From Actinomadura sp. 6K520 (GTDB taxonomy: Bacteria > Actinomycetota > Actinomycetes > Streptosporangiales > Streptosporangiaceae), in contig NZ_SMLC01000005.1 in NCBI RefSeq assembly GCF_004349245.1, positions 1-64,000 of the forward strand: DNA of 64,000 nucleotides, written 5' to 3'. Made by a program: the position numbers and the translations under genes. Of the stretch, positions 10,049 to 18,124 are shown one piece after another. Below the pieces are notes generated by a model. The model was not told the DNA's origin and did no database searches. It worked only from the letters and a program-made list of their open reading frames with translations. Each line of letters starts with the position of its first letter. Position 1 is the stretch's first letter.

Positions 10049-10555
10049 CTAACCGGACGCGGTGGGCGAGTCGAGCGCGGTGAGCGCACCGGGCACGTCC
10101 GCGTGGACGGCGAACAGCCGCTGCAGCCCGGTGATGCGCAGCAGGCGCAGCTGGGCGGGACGCACCCCGGCGAGCACGATCTCGCCGCCGGTCGCGGCGA
10201 TCTGGTTGTGCGCGGCGACCAGCGCGCCGAGCCCGGCCGCGTCGCAGAACGGCACGGCGGTGAAGTCGGCCACCAGCCGGCGCGGCCCCGCCGCGTGCAG
10301 TTCGACGAGCCTCGCCCGCAGGATGTCGGCCGTGCGCAGGTCGATCTCGCCGTTCACCACGACGACGGCGGTGTCGCCGCTGACGCGGGCGGTGGCGACG
10401 TCCAGCCCGGCCTCGGGCTCGCCGATGGCCCGGATGCCGGAGGCCACGGCCGGCCCGGCGGGCGCGGCGGCTCCGGGCGGAGCGGCCGTGCGGCACCTCA
10501 CCTCCGGCACGCGCCGGCCCGCCGTCCTCCTGGACGGCCTGAACTCGTCGGTCAT
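10049..10555 (-). CDS. STAS-domain protein lacking the phosphoacceptor serine
   Basis: 168 residues: a disordered Ala/Pro/Arg-rich N-terminus of about 50 residues and one STAS domain (about 52-160) of the anti-sigma-factor-antagonist type (VVNGEIDLRTADILRARL). In SpoIIAA-like antagonists the DSSGL motif carries the Ser that is phosphorylated by the anti-sigma kinase. Here it reads CDAAGLGALV (Ala at 106 and 107), so this regulation should not work. It may be always active as an antagonist, or serve in a different partner-switch. The start is ATG at 10555 with GAAAGGTG just upstream. The frame open further upstream looks non-coding. Confidence 0.8.
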   Translation of the reverse strand: MTDEFRPSRRTAGRRVPEVRCRTAAPPGAAAPAGPAVASGIRAIGEPEAGLDVATARVSGDTAVVVVNGEIDLRTADILRARLVELHAAGPRRLVADFTAVPFCDAAGLGALVAAHNQIAATGGEIVLAGVRPAQLRLLRITGLQRLFAVHADVPGALTALDSPTASG

Positions 10556-10851
10556 CACCTTTCGCCCCCAACTCTGCACGGCGCCGTCGCCGCCCCTGGT
10601 CAACGCACTGATCAACACCGTAGGCCGCGGAACCGGCCGGCGAGCTCCCTCGCCGGACCCGTTTCCCCGTCCTACCTGCGAATGAGCACCGCATCGCGGC
10701 GGGCCCCCTGCCCTCCGCCCGTGCGCAGAACATCTTCGCAGTTCACCGGTCGGAAAACGACGCCGGTGGCGACCGATTGCGGCCATCCGATCACGCATCG
10801 CATCGGATCGCCGCGACCGCCCTCACGTACGGTCGTCCCGCCCGGTCCCTC

Positions 10852-11697
10852 TCATCTCGGCGGAACCGCCTCGCCCGCCGCGCCCGCACCCCGCTGGGCG
10901 CGTGCCGAGGCGTACAGGCATACGGCCGCGGCCGTCGCCAGGTTCAGGCTCTCCGCGCGCCCGTAGATGGGGACCCGCACGACCTCGTCGGCATGGGCGA
11001 GGATCTCCTCGGGGAGCCCCCACGCCTCGTTGCCGAACACCCAGGCGGTCGGCCGCGCGAGCAGGCCCTGGTCGATGGCCTCGTCCAGGGTGCGGTCGCC
11101 CGCGCCGTCGGCGGCCAGGACGGTGAGCCCGGCGCCCTTCAGCTCGGCGGCGAGCGCGCCGAACCGCGGGCCGACGACGACCGGCAGGTGGAACAGGCTG
11201 CCCGCCGAGGCCCGCACGCACTTGCCGTTGTACGGGTCGACGGACGCGTCGGTGAACACGACCGTCTCCGAACCGGCGGCGTCGGCGGTGCGCAGGACGG
11301 TGCCCGCGTTGCCGGGGTCGCGGACGTGCGCGAGGACGGTCACCAGCCGGGGCCCCGCCTTCAGCGCCTCGTCCAGCGGGACGTCGACGAACCCGCAGAC
11401 CGCCAGCAGCCCCTGCGGGGTGACGGTCTGGGCGAGTTCGGCCATGATCTCGCCGCTGACGCGCAGGACCGGCGCGCCGGCGCGCTCCGCGGCGAGGACC
11501 AGATCGGGATGGCGGGCCTCGGCCTCGGCCGTGGTGAACAGCTCGGCGAGCCCGCCGGGGATCTCCAGCGCCTCGCGCACCGCCTGCGGCCCCTCGGCGA
11601 GGAACCGGTTCTCGCGGCGCCGGAAGGCGCGTTTGGCGAGCCGGCGAGCGGCCTTCACCCGTGGTGATCGGAGGGAGGTCAGCTCGCGGCCCGCCAT
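10852..11697 (-). CDS. TrmH/SpoU-family RNA 2'-O-methyltransferase
   Basis: 281 residues. An N-terminal substrate-binding domain (RRRENRFLAEGPQAVREAL) is followed by a SPOUT domain with all three TrmH motifs: RDPGNAGTVLRTADAAG, VFGNEAWGLPEE and VRVPIYGRAESLNLATAAAVC. These proteins form a knot that binds AdoMet and methylate ribose in rRNA or tRNA. Its place right after rplT, in the classic infC-rpmI-rplT-spoU order upstream of pheST, favours a 23S rRNA target. The exact nucleotide cannot be told. A thiostrepton-resistance-type role is possible but not shown. Confidence 0.9.
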   Translation of the reverse strand: MAGRELTSLRSPRVKAARRLAKRAFRRRENRFLAEGPQAVREALEIPGGLAELFTTAEAEARHPDLVLAAERAGAPVLRVSGEIMAELAQTVTPQGLLAVCGFVDVPLDEALKAGPRLVTVLAHVRDPGNAGTVLRTADAAGSETVVFTDASVDPYNGKCVRASAGSLFHLPVVVGPRFGALAAELKGAGLTVLAADGAGDRTLDEAIDQGLLARPTAWVFGNEAWGLPEEILAHADEVVRVPIYGRAESLNLATAAAVCLYASARAQRGAGAAGEAVPPR

Positions 11698-11731
11698 ATC
11701 GCTGTGCTCGCCTGTCGCCGGGGGCCCGGGG

Positions 11732-12109
11732 TCAGGCGGCCTCCGAGCCCTCGGCCGGAAGCGCGTCCTTGGCGACCTTGACCAGGGCGGTGAACGCCGC
11801 CGGGTCGTTGACGGCCAGCTCGGCGAGCATGCGGCGGTCGACCTCGATCTCCGCGGCCTTGAGGCCCTGGATGAACCGGTTGTAGGTGATGCCGTTGGCG
11901 CGGGCCGCGGCGTTGATCCGCTGGATCCACAGCCGGCGGAACTGGCCCTTGCGGTCCTTGCGGTCCCGGAACGCGTAGGTCATCGAGTGGAGCTGCTGCT
12001 CCTTGGCCTTGCGGTACAGGCGCGAACGCTGACCGCGGTAGCCGCTCGACCGCTCCAGGACGACCCGACGCTTCTTGGCGGCGTTGACCGCCCGCTTCAC
12101 GCGTGCCAC
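11732..12109 (-). CDS. rplT: 50S ribosomal protein L20
   Basis: 125 residues, highly basic N-terminal tail and the standard L20 body ([19 protein letters not shown]-like segment [36 protein letters not shown]). It binds 23S rRNA early in 50S assembly. It is the third gene of infC-rpmI-rplT. In other bacteria L20 represses this operon; no such site is evident here. Confidence 0.98.
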   Translation of the reverse strand: MARVKRAVNAAKKRRVVLERSSGYRGQRSRLYRKAKEQQLHSMTYAFRDRKDRKGQFRRLWIQRINAAARANGITYNRFIQGLKAAEIEVDRRMLAELAVNDPAAFTALVKVAKDALPAEGSEAA

Positions 12110-12179
12110 GTGCTGAACTCCTTCGTGGGGGCCGGGGCCATGCCAGCCTCGGCCGGTCGCTGATGTTGCAGATCGAGGG

Positions 12180-12374
12180 CTACTTGCGCAGCAGCTTCTT
12201 GATGTTCTTGGCGTCGGCGTCGGCCACCACGGCCGGGCCGTCGAGCCGCCGGGTCCGCTTGGACGGCTTGTGCTCGAGCAGGTGGTTCTTGTTGGCGCGG
12301 CGGCGCATCACCTTGCCGGAGCCGGTCACCTTGAAGCGCTTCTTGGCGCCGCTGTGCGTCTTGGTCTTCGGCAT
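12180..12374 (-). CDS. rpmI: 50S ribosomal protein L35
   Basis: 64 residues with the invariant start [14 protein letters not shown] and the middle [14 protein letters not shown]. The true start is ATG at 12374, not the upstream in-frame ATG at 12419. It lies between infC and rplT with a 70-base gap to rplT. Confidence 0.98.
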   Translation of the reverse strand: MPKTKTHSGAKKRFKVTGSGKVMRRRANKNHLLEHKPSKRTRRLDGPAVVADADAKNIKKLLRK

Positions 12375-12556
12375 GGTCGCCGTCGTCTCCTTCTTTCCCG
12401 GCTCCCGTGCGGAACGCATGGGAGCGCGCCTGATCGGCGCATCGCACGATGGTCCGTGGACGCGCCAGGTCAGGCATCAATGTACGTGCGCCGCGACCCC
12501 GCTCCGTGCGAGGTCGCGGAGTCCGGGGCCGCCGCGTGGCCGGTCCCGAACGGCCG

Positions 12557-13105
12557 TCAGGCGGTGCTCTCGGCCTCCTGCCCGCGGGCCGTCTTCTTCT
12601 TGTGCGGACCGATCACCATGATCATGTTCCGGCCGTCCTGCTTGGGCCGCGACTCGACGAAGCCGAGATCCTCGACATCGTCGGCGAGCCGCTGCAGCAG
12701 CCGGTAACCAAGCTCGGGACGGGACTGCTCGCGACCACGGAACATGATCGTGACCTTCACCTTGTCCCCGGCCTTCAGGAACCGCACCACGTGACCCTTC
12801 TTGGTCTCGTAGTCGTGCGGGTCGATCTTCGGGCGGAGCTTGATCTCCTTGATGACCGTGTGCGCCTGGTTCTTCCGCGCCTCACGTGCCTTCATCGCGG
12901 ACTCGTACTTGAACTTGCCGTAGTCCATGAGCCGGGCGACGGGCGGACGCGCGGTGGGCGCCACCTCGACCAGGTCGAGGTCCGACTCACGCGCGATCTC
13001 AAGGGCCTTGGCGATGGGCACGATGCCCACCTGTTCGCCGTTCGGGCCGACGAGCCGGACCTCGGGCACGCGAATGCGGTCATTGATACGCGGTTCGGCG
13101 CTGAT
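12557..13105 (-). CDS. infC: translation initiation factor IF-3 with ATC start codon
   Basis: 182 residues if translation starts at ATC 13105, giving the conserved actinobacterial N-terminus (I)[22 protein letters not shown] lies 4 to 5 bases upstream. The first standard start in frame is GTG at 13069, which has no ribosome site and would delete this conserved part. The N-domain ([16 protein letters not shown]), lysine-rich linker and C-domain ([15 protein letters not shown]) are all present. IF-3 rejects non-standard start codons, so an ATC start gives negative autoregulation, as known for the ATT start of E. coli infC. It is the first gene of the infC-rpmI-rplT operon. Confidence 0.95.
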   Translation of the reverse strand: MSAEPRINDRIRVPEVRLVGPNGEQVGIVPIAKALEIARESDLDLVEVAPTARPPVARLMDYGKFKYESAMKAREARKNQAHTVIKEIKLRPKIDPHDYETKKGHVVRFLKAGDKVKVTIMFRGREQSRPELGYRLLQRLADDVEDLGFVESRPKQDGRNMIMVIGPHKKKTARGQEAESTA

Positions 13106-13230
13106 GGGACCTCCTTGGGGCCGTTCTCAAGTTCGTTGGACCGGTCGTACCCCGAGGCTTCCACAGGAAAAGCCCCGCACGACTCACGCACGGGGCCACC
13201 TTCGGTCTCCCTGGACGGCGGAGCCGTCCG
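13106..13230 (-). promoter_or_regulatory. infC leader with terminator-like hairpin
   Basis: Upstream of infC the minus strand holds a hairpin (13196-13187 with 13181-13172, stem GCCCCG/CGGGGC extended by wobble pairs, loop TGAGT) followed directly by TTTTCC, like an intrinsic terminator placed before the gene. A second hairpin GGACGGC-GGA-GCCGTCC lies at 13213-13229. This suggests transcription attenuation in the infC leader. The rest of the gap to 13,609 is GC-rich with some further weak dyads and presumably holds the divergent promoters; I see no gene in it. Confidence 0.5.
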
Positions 13231-13609
13231 AGGACGACGGCGCTACGGGCACGGAGCCCGTTCGCCGGACCGAGGACCCACCGGCCTGCCGGCCGGTCAG
13301 GTGGGAGGTGGCCTCCGCTTGGAGCGCCCGGTCCGCGCAACCGCTGTCAGTCGCGCGCACAGGGCCGGTCGGCCAACCACATTACCATCTGCGGGCACCG
13401 CGTGCCCCGGTCGATGGCCTGCGATTCTGCAGATTCGCGGTCGGTCCGCGTGAGGTACGCCACCCTCCTCAACATGCCGGGACGCAAGCCCATTCCCGAG
13501 CCGGGTGATGAGGTGATGGCGGATCGGCCTCTCGGCGTTCCGCTCCCCGGCTGTTACCTTGAGGCGAGGACGGCCCGGTGGGGCCGGCACCAGGGAGGTG
13601 GTCCCCGCC

Positions 13610-14107
13610 ATGCCCCCGGTCGAGGTCGGCGCGCCCGGCCCCCTCAGCGCTTTCGCACCGGTCAGGCTGGAGTTCGCCCAGAAGGCTTTCATCGTCTCCG
13701 GCGGACGGCTGCTGCTCGTCCGCAAGGCCGCGTCCGACCCGTTCCATCCGGGCCGCTGGGAGGTGCCGGGCGGGCGCCTGGAGGTGGCGGACGACCTGGA
13801 CCTCGACGACCACATCCGCCGGGAGGTCTGGGAGGAGGTCGGCATCAAGGTCGAGCCGGGGCCGCCGTTCCACCTCTGGCAGTGGTACATGCCCGACCGC
13901 GCGGCGTCCTTCCCGGGCGGTCGGATACGCGTCGTGGCGGCGGCCCGCCGCTGCCGGCCGCTGACGCTGGACGCCGGCCTGGAGAACCAGGACTCCGGCG
14001 ACCATCTCGACGACTGCGCCTGGGTGCCGCTGGAGGCGGTCGGCGCCTACGACCTCATCCCGAGCCTGCGTCCGGTGATGCGGGCGTTCCTGCTCCCGCC
14101 CCGCTGA
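13610..14107 (+). CDS. Nudix hydrolase
   Basis: 165 residues. The Nudix box is visible as GGRLEVADDL followed by RREVWEEVGI, with the metal-binding REVWEEVG core intact. The spacing between its two halves is slightly longer than the standard 23-residue box, and the usual first Glu is not in place. Members hydrolyse nucleoside diphosphates linked to another group (X). ATG 13610 has GGGAGGTG 9 bases upstream. The more upstream TTG at 13559 is less likely. Its stop is 11 bases before the PfkB-like gene, so the two are probably an operon. Confidence 0.85.
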   Translation: MPPVEVGAPGPLSAFAPVRLEFAQKAFIVSGGRLLLVRKAASDPFHPGRWEVPGGRLEVADDLDLDDHIRREVWEEVGIKVEPGPPFHLWQWYMPDRAASFPGGRIRVVAAARRCRPLTLDAGLENQDSGDHLDDCAWVPLEAVGAYDLIPSLRPVMRAFLLPPR

Positions 14108-14118
14108 GTCGCCGCGAC

Positions 14119-15057
14119 ATGGCCCCGTCCCGACCGCCGGTCGAGTGGCCGGGCCTGGCGGGCGCGGGCGAGCGCCGGTTCAGCCTGCTGATCGTCGGAG
14201 ACGTGGGGATCGAGGTCCGCGCGTCCCTCCCCGACGTCCGTTTCGCGGACCTGCGCACGGATCACCTCTGCTATGCCCCGGCCCGGGCCATGGTCGCCGG
14301 GACGGCTGTCAACCTCGCCCGGTGCGCGACGCGCCACTTCCGCCGGGTCGGCGTGCTGGCCAAGGTCGGCGACGACGACTTCACGCCGGTGATCCGCGGG
14401 GAGCTGCGGCGGATCGGCGTGGCCGACCATCTGCGCGTCGAGGCGGGCGCGCCGAACGGCGTCGCGGTGATGCTGCGGGACCGGCCGTCCGGCGGCGGGC
14501 CGGGCAACCGGCTCCTCGTCGTCCAGGACGAGCCGCCGGGCCGCCGCCTCGCCGAGCCGGAGGTCCGCGCGGCCGCGGGCCTGATCGGCGGCGCGGACGT
14601 CCTGGCCACCGACGGGTACTCGCTGCTGTCGCCGGTCTCGCGGGCGGCGCTGCACGCGGCGGCCCTTACGGCCCGGGACGCGGGGACGCCGGTCGCGTTC
14701 GACCTCGTCCCGCACGACATCGACGCGCGGCTCCCGCCGGGCGCCGTGCTGCCGATGCTGGGCCTGGCCGACCTCGTCATCTCCGAGGCCCCGACGCTCG
14801 CGCGGCTGCTCGGCCGTCCGGTGCCGGTCGCCGCGCACGAGGTGCGGGAGCTGCTGCCGGCCCTGGACCGCGCGGTGGCGGGGTGCCCGCTGTGGCTGCT
14901 GCGGTTCGGCGCGACGTCCCTGGAGCGGGCGATCGCCTACCGGCGGGAGGGGCCGCCGCTGGAGTACGCCACCGGTTACGGGGACGGGGTCGAGCGCGCG
15001 GGCTTCGGCGACCGGCTGGCGGCGTCCGAGCTCTACTGGTGGCTGTCGGGGGCCTGA
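14119..15057 (+). CDS. PfkB-family carbohydrate or nucleoside kinase
   Basis: 312 residues of the ribokinase fold. Features are the N-terminal LLIVGDVGIEV, the NLARCATRHFRRVGVLAKVGDDDF segment (family signature 1 region) and the C-terminal AGFGDRLAASELY, where Asp would be the catalytic base. The usual GAGD reads GFGD, and the DTxGAGD signature is otherwise degraded (TGYGDGVERAGFGD). Substrate specificity may thus be unusual. It phosphorylates a sugar or nucleoside hydroxyl with ATP in related enzymes. It follows the Nudix gene closely and its last 25 bases overlap the end of the convergent HIT gene. Confidence 0.8.
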   Translation: MAPSRPPVEWPGLAGAGERRFSLLIVGDVGIEVRASLPDVRFADLRTDHLCYAPARAMVAGTAVNLARCATRHFRRVGVLAKVGDDDFTPVIRGELRRIGVADHLRVEAGAPNGVAVMLRDRPSGGGPGNRLLVVQDEPPGRRLAEPEVRAAAGLIGGADVLATDGYSLLSPVSRAALHAAALTARDAGTPVAFDLVPHDIDARLPPGAVLPMLGLADLVISEAPTLARLLGRPVPVAAHEVRELLPALDRAVAGCPLWLLRFGATSLERAIAYRREGPPLEYATGYGDGVERAGFGDRLAASELYWWLSGA

Positions 15058-15752
15058 ACGTCCTCCAGGCGCCCGGCCGCCGTACGCATGGCCTGGAGGG
15101 TCCGGAGGAAGCGGCGCCTGCTGCCCGGCAGCCCGAACGTCTCCTGCCAGCGCCATGTCCCGCCGTGCCCGGGGGAGGTGACGGCCCAGCGCAGGAACTG
15201 GCTGCGCACGCCGTCGCCGGCGTGGACGGTCGCGACGCCGTCCTCCTCCACCAGGAGGTAGGAGCGGCCGGCGCGGAGGTACGCGCGCAGGGCGGCATGG
15301 TCGGCGGGCGCACCCGGCAGCCCGTGGGCTTCCACGGCCGGCCGCAGGCCGTGCGTCCCGGGCAGGAGGTGCCAGTGCGCGTGGTCGACGCAGGCGCCTC
15401 CGCCCTGGGGGGTGGCCGGGCCGTGCTCGAAGAGGACCAGTTCGCGGCTCCCGTACGCCTCGCGGTAGAGCCCGGCGACGCGGTCCCGCCAGGCCAGGGC
15501 CCGTTCCCACATGTGCCGTCCGAAAGCCCCGGCGCACCGGTGGTGTTCGCGGGTCACCAGCAGCACGTGCCCGTCGGCGAGCGGCGCCACGTCGGGGATC
15601 AGGAGGAAGTCCGCGTCACGCGCGATGACCCCCGACTCTCCCGGCAGGTCCGCCATGTCGTTGAACCTGAACCGCAGGGGCGGGCAGAGGACGCAATCGT
15701 GACCGGGGTCGTTCCACATCGTCGGCTCGGCCAAGGCCGCCTCCAGCGCCAC
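15033..15752 (-). CDS. HIT-superfamily protein
   Basis: 239 residues. An N-terminal Cys pair CVLC (20, 23) resembles the zinc site of HIT and GalT-like proteins. The histidine triad is HAHWH (124, 126, 128) in CVDHAHWHLLPG. HIT enzymes attack the alpha-phosphate of a nucleotide through the middle His and release or transfer NMP. A C-terminal extension of about 100 residues is not typical of small HIT proteins and ends in a basic FRRFLRTLQAMR-like helix. The gene is convergent with the PfkB-like gene (25-base overlap) and divergent from the toroid membrane protein, so the four genes look like one functional island. Confidence 0.75.
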   Translation of the reverse strand: MALEAALAEPTMWNDPGHDCVLCPPLRFRFNDMADLPGESGVIARDADFLLIPDVAPLADGHVLLVTREHHRCAGAFGRHMWERALAWRDRVAGLYREAYGSRELVLFEHGPATPQGGGACVDHAHWHLLPGTHGLRPAVEAHGLPGAPADHAALRAYLRAGRSYLLVEEDGVATVHAGDGVRSQFLRWAVTSPGHGGTWRWQETFGLPGSRRRFLRTLQAMRTAAGRLEDVQAPDSHQ

Positions 15753-15886
15753 GGACGGGGAACCGTTCCGCCTCCAAGGTCCCGGTGCCCCGTACCGGCG
15801 GGCTGTACTGGCGGGGATACCGACATAGAACCCACAAGATACAAATCATGGCGATATGGGTATAAAAGAGGTCAGAAGGCAACATT
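15753..15886. promoter_or_regulatory. AT-rich divergent promoter region
   Basis: The 134 bases between the HIT gene and the toroid gene contain a patch (about 15830-15885) far more AT-rich than the surroundings, with TATAAA at 15861-15866 and a GAAGG ribosome site before GTG 15887. It probably drives both directions. No clear operator dyad was found. Confidence 0.4.
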
Positions 15887-17254
15887 GTGAATCTGCGACC
15901 TCCCCTCCCCGCCCCCCGCACACCGCGCGGTCGCGGCCCGCACCGGCGGCCCGGCGCCCCCGTCGTCGACATGGCCGTCCTGCACGCCCGGCTGGACGAG
16001 TCCCTGGACGTCCTCCGCGACACCTACGCGCCCGCGCCCGGCGACGGCGGCGGCTGGTACCACGAGCTCACGCGGCCGGAGCCGGGCAGCACCGCGACGG
16101 CTCTCGGGCTCCTGGCGTTCGTGGAGGCGGGCCGCCCCTTCGAGTACTTCGACGACGGGCTCGCCTTCCTCGCCGCCCGGCAGACCACCTCCGGCGACGC
16201 GCTGCGGGACGGCGGCTGGGCCACCAGGACCAGCCTGGGCATGCCGGTCGTGGAGGCGACCGGCTGGATCGCGCGGTTCCTCGCCCGCGCCCGCTGCGAC
16301 CTGCGCGACGACGCGCCCGACCTCGAACGCGCCTACCGCTGGCTCGTGCTGAACCAGAACCCGGACGGCGGCTGGGGGTCGCTGCACGGCTGCCGGTCCA
16401 GGGTGTGGCCGACCTGCCTGGCGCTCCGCGCGCTCAGCCAGCTCAACCCCTACGACCCGGCCGTCGACCGGGGCGTGGAGTGGCTCACCGCGGACCGGAC
16501 CGCGCACCGCCCCGGCTGGGGACCGACCCAGGCGTCCCGGCCCACCGTCACCCACACCGCGTTCGTACTGGTCACACTGGCCGAAGCGCGGCCGGACCTG
16601 AGGACGGAACGGCTGCTGGACGCCTACGACTGGCTGCTGGAGCACCTCGACACCGACGACGGCACCTGGATCGAGACCTACGACGTCTCCCCGCAGGGCA
16701 CCGGGTCCAAGCCGGTGTGGCGGCTCGCGCTGTGGCACTACGGCCCGCCCATCGCGCTCAACGCCCTGCTGCGGGACCCGCGCGGCCCGCACGGGCCGGC
16801 CGTCGCCCGCGCGTTCCGGGCACTGGTCCGCGGCGAGGTCGCCGACCCGCACCGGAACGGTTACCCCGGCAGCGGCCGGACGTCGCTGTGGACGCTGTGG
16901 TGGCGGCTGGAGACCCTGATCGCGCTCGCCCGGCTCCCCCTCGCCGGGAACGCCGACGTGCTGCACTGGCTGCCGGACGCCACGGTCGTGCAGCGCGCCC
17001 ACGCCCGGGAAATCCCCCTGGGCGAGCTGCTGCCGCGCAGCCGGCTCGTCGACCCGGTGGCGCTCGCGCGGCGGCACTGGGCGGCGTTCCTGCTCGCCCT
17101 GGTGTGCGCGGGCAGCGCGTTCGGCGTCGCGGCCGGACTGTGGGGGTGGAAGGACTTCTGGCTGAGCGTGATCCTGCCGATCGTCCTCACCGCCGTCGAC
17201 GAGTCGATGCGGCGCCGCCGCACCCAGCGCGGACCGCCGCCCGCCGCGCCCTGA
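15887..17254 (+). CDS. squalene-cyclase-like toroid repeat protein with C-terminal membrane segments
   Basis: 455 residues. Repeats with the QW-like pattern are visible: QTTSGDALRDGGWAT, NQNPDGGWGSLHGC, DDGTWIETYDVS and neighbouring W-rich helices, forming an alpha/alpha toroid like prenyltransferases and terpene cyclases. The DXDD motif of real cyclases is not visible, so a binding or scaffold role is as likely as catalysis. The C-terminus has two hydrophobic helices (about 405-425 and 430-445) ending in RRRRTQR, which should anchor it to the membrane. It starts at GTG 15887. It belongs to the Nudix-PfkB-HIT island, but its function is unknown. Confidence 0.75.
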   Translation: MNLRPPLPAPRTPRGRGPHRRPGAPVVDMAVLHARLDESLDVLRDTYAPAPGDGGGWYHELTRPEPGSTATALGLLAFVEAGRPFEYFDDGLAFLAARQTTSGDALRDGGWATRTSLGMPVVEATGWIARFLARARCDLRDDAPDLERAYRWLVLNQNPDGGWGSLHGCRSRVWPTCLALRALSQLNPYDPAVDRGVEWLTADRTAHRPGWGPTQASRPTVTHTAFVLVTLAEARPDLRTERLLDAYDWLLEHLDTDDGTWIETYDVSPQGTGSKPVWRLALWHYGPPIALNALLRDPRGPHGPAVARAFRALVRGEVADPHRNGYPGSGRTSLWTLWWRLETLIALARLPLAGNADVLHWLPDATVVQRAHAREIPLGELLPRSRLVDPVALARRHWAAFLLALVCAGSAFGVAAGLWGWKDFWLSVILPIVLTAVDESMRRRRTQRGPPPAAP

Positions 17255-17260
17255 GCGGGC

Positions 17261-18115
17261 TCACGCCAGGCGCGCCCGGCGGGCCAGCTCCGCCTCCCCG
17301 GCGGCGCGCATCGCCGCCACGGGCACGTCGTCGCGGCCGGTCATCAGCGCCACCTGCCGGACGGCCTGGTGCAGCAGCATCGGGAAGCCGCCCACGACGG
17401 TCCCGCCGGCCTTCTCGACCGCCACCGCCAGGGCCGTGGGCCACGGCGCGTACACGACGTCGAACAGGGCGGCGCCCGACCCGGCGACCGGAGCGGCGAA
17501 CGCGTCGGCGGCCCGTCCCGGCAGCGTCGACACCACCAGCTCGGCCGGGAGTTCGGCGGTCACCCGGTCGAGCGGGACGACCCGGACCGCGAGCCCGAAC
17601 CGCTCGCCCACCCGGGCGGTCCCGGCGGCGCGCTCCGGCGTGCGCACCGCGAGCACCGCCTCGGCCGCGCCGAGCGCCGCGAGCGCGGCGAGCGCGGACG
17701 CGGCGGTGGCGCCACCGCCCAGCACCAGCGCTCTGCCGCCCGGCCCGCCGATCGTGACACCGGCCTCCGTCAGCGCCGTCACCATGCCGTGCACGTCGGT
17801 GTTGTCGCCGTGGCGCCGCCCGTCCCGCAGCACGATCGTGTTGACGCCGCCCACCTTCACCGCCAGGTCCGACACCGCGTCCACCAGGTCCAGCGCGACG
17901 CGTTTCAGCGGCATGGTCAGCGACAGGCCCGCCCATTCGGGCCCGAGGCCGTCCAGCAGCCCCGCCAGGCCGTCCTCACGGCACTCGATCGCCTCGTAGG
18001 ACCAGCCGGCCAGTCCCATCGCCGCGTACGCCGCCCGGTGCAGCACCGGCGACAGCGAATGCGCGATCGGCGCGCCCAGCACCGCGGCCCGCCGGGCCGT
18101 CTCCCCCACCGCCAC
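17261..18115 (-). CDS. aroE: shikimate dehydrogenase
   Basis: 284 residues. It reduces 3-dehydroshikimate with NADPH in aromatic amino acid synthesis. The shikimate-binding SLSP motif is at about 20-23, catalytic Lys at about 71 (TMPLKR), and NTDVHG supplies the paired Asp. The NADP-binding turn is GGGATAASALAAL. The start is GTG at 18115, 9 bases after the mltG stop. The alternative ATGs downstream would lose the first strand. It is the last gene of the ruvX-mltG-aroE run, a common actinobacterial order. Confidence 0.95.
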   Translation of the reverse strand: MAVGETARRAAVLGAPIAHSLSPVLHRAAYAAMGLAGWSYEAIECREDGLAGLLDGLGPEWAGLSLTMPLKRVALDLVDAVSDLAVKVGGVNTIVLRDGRRHGDNTDVHGMVTALTEAGVTIGGPGGRALVLGGGATAASALAALAALGAAEAVLAVRTPERAAGTARVGERFGLAVRVVPLDRVTAELPAELVVSTLPGRAADAFAAPVAGSGAALFDVVYAPWPTALAVAVEKAGGTVVGGFPMLLHQAVRQVALMTGRDDVPVAAMRAAGEAELARRARLA

Positions 18116-18124
18116 TCCCTCGGC

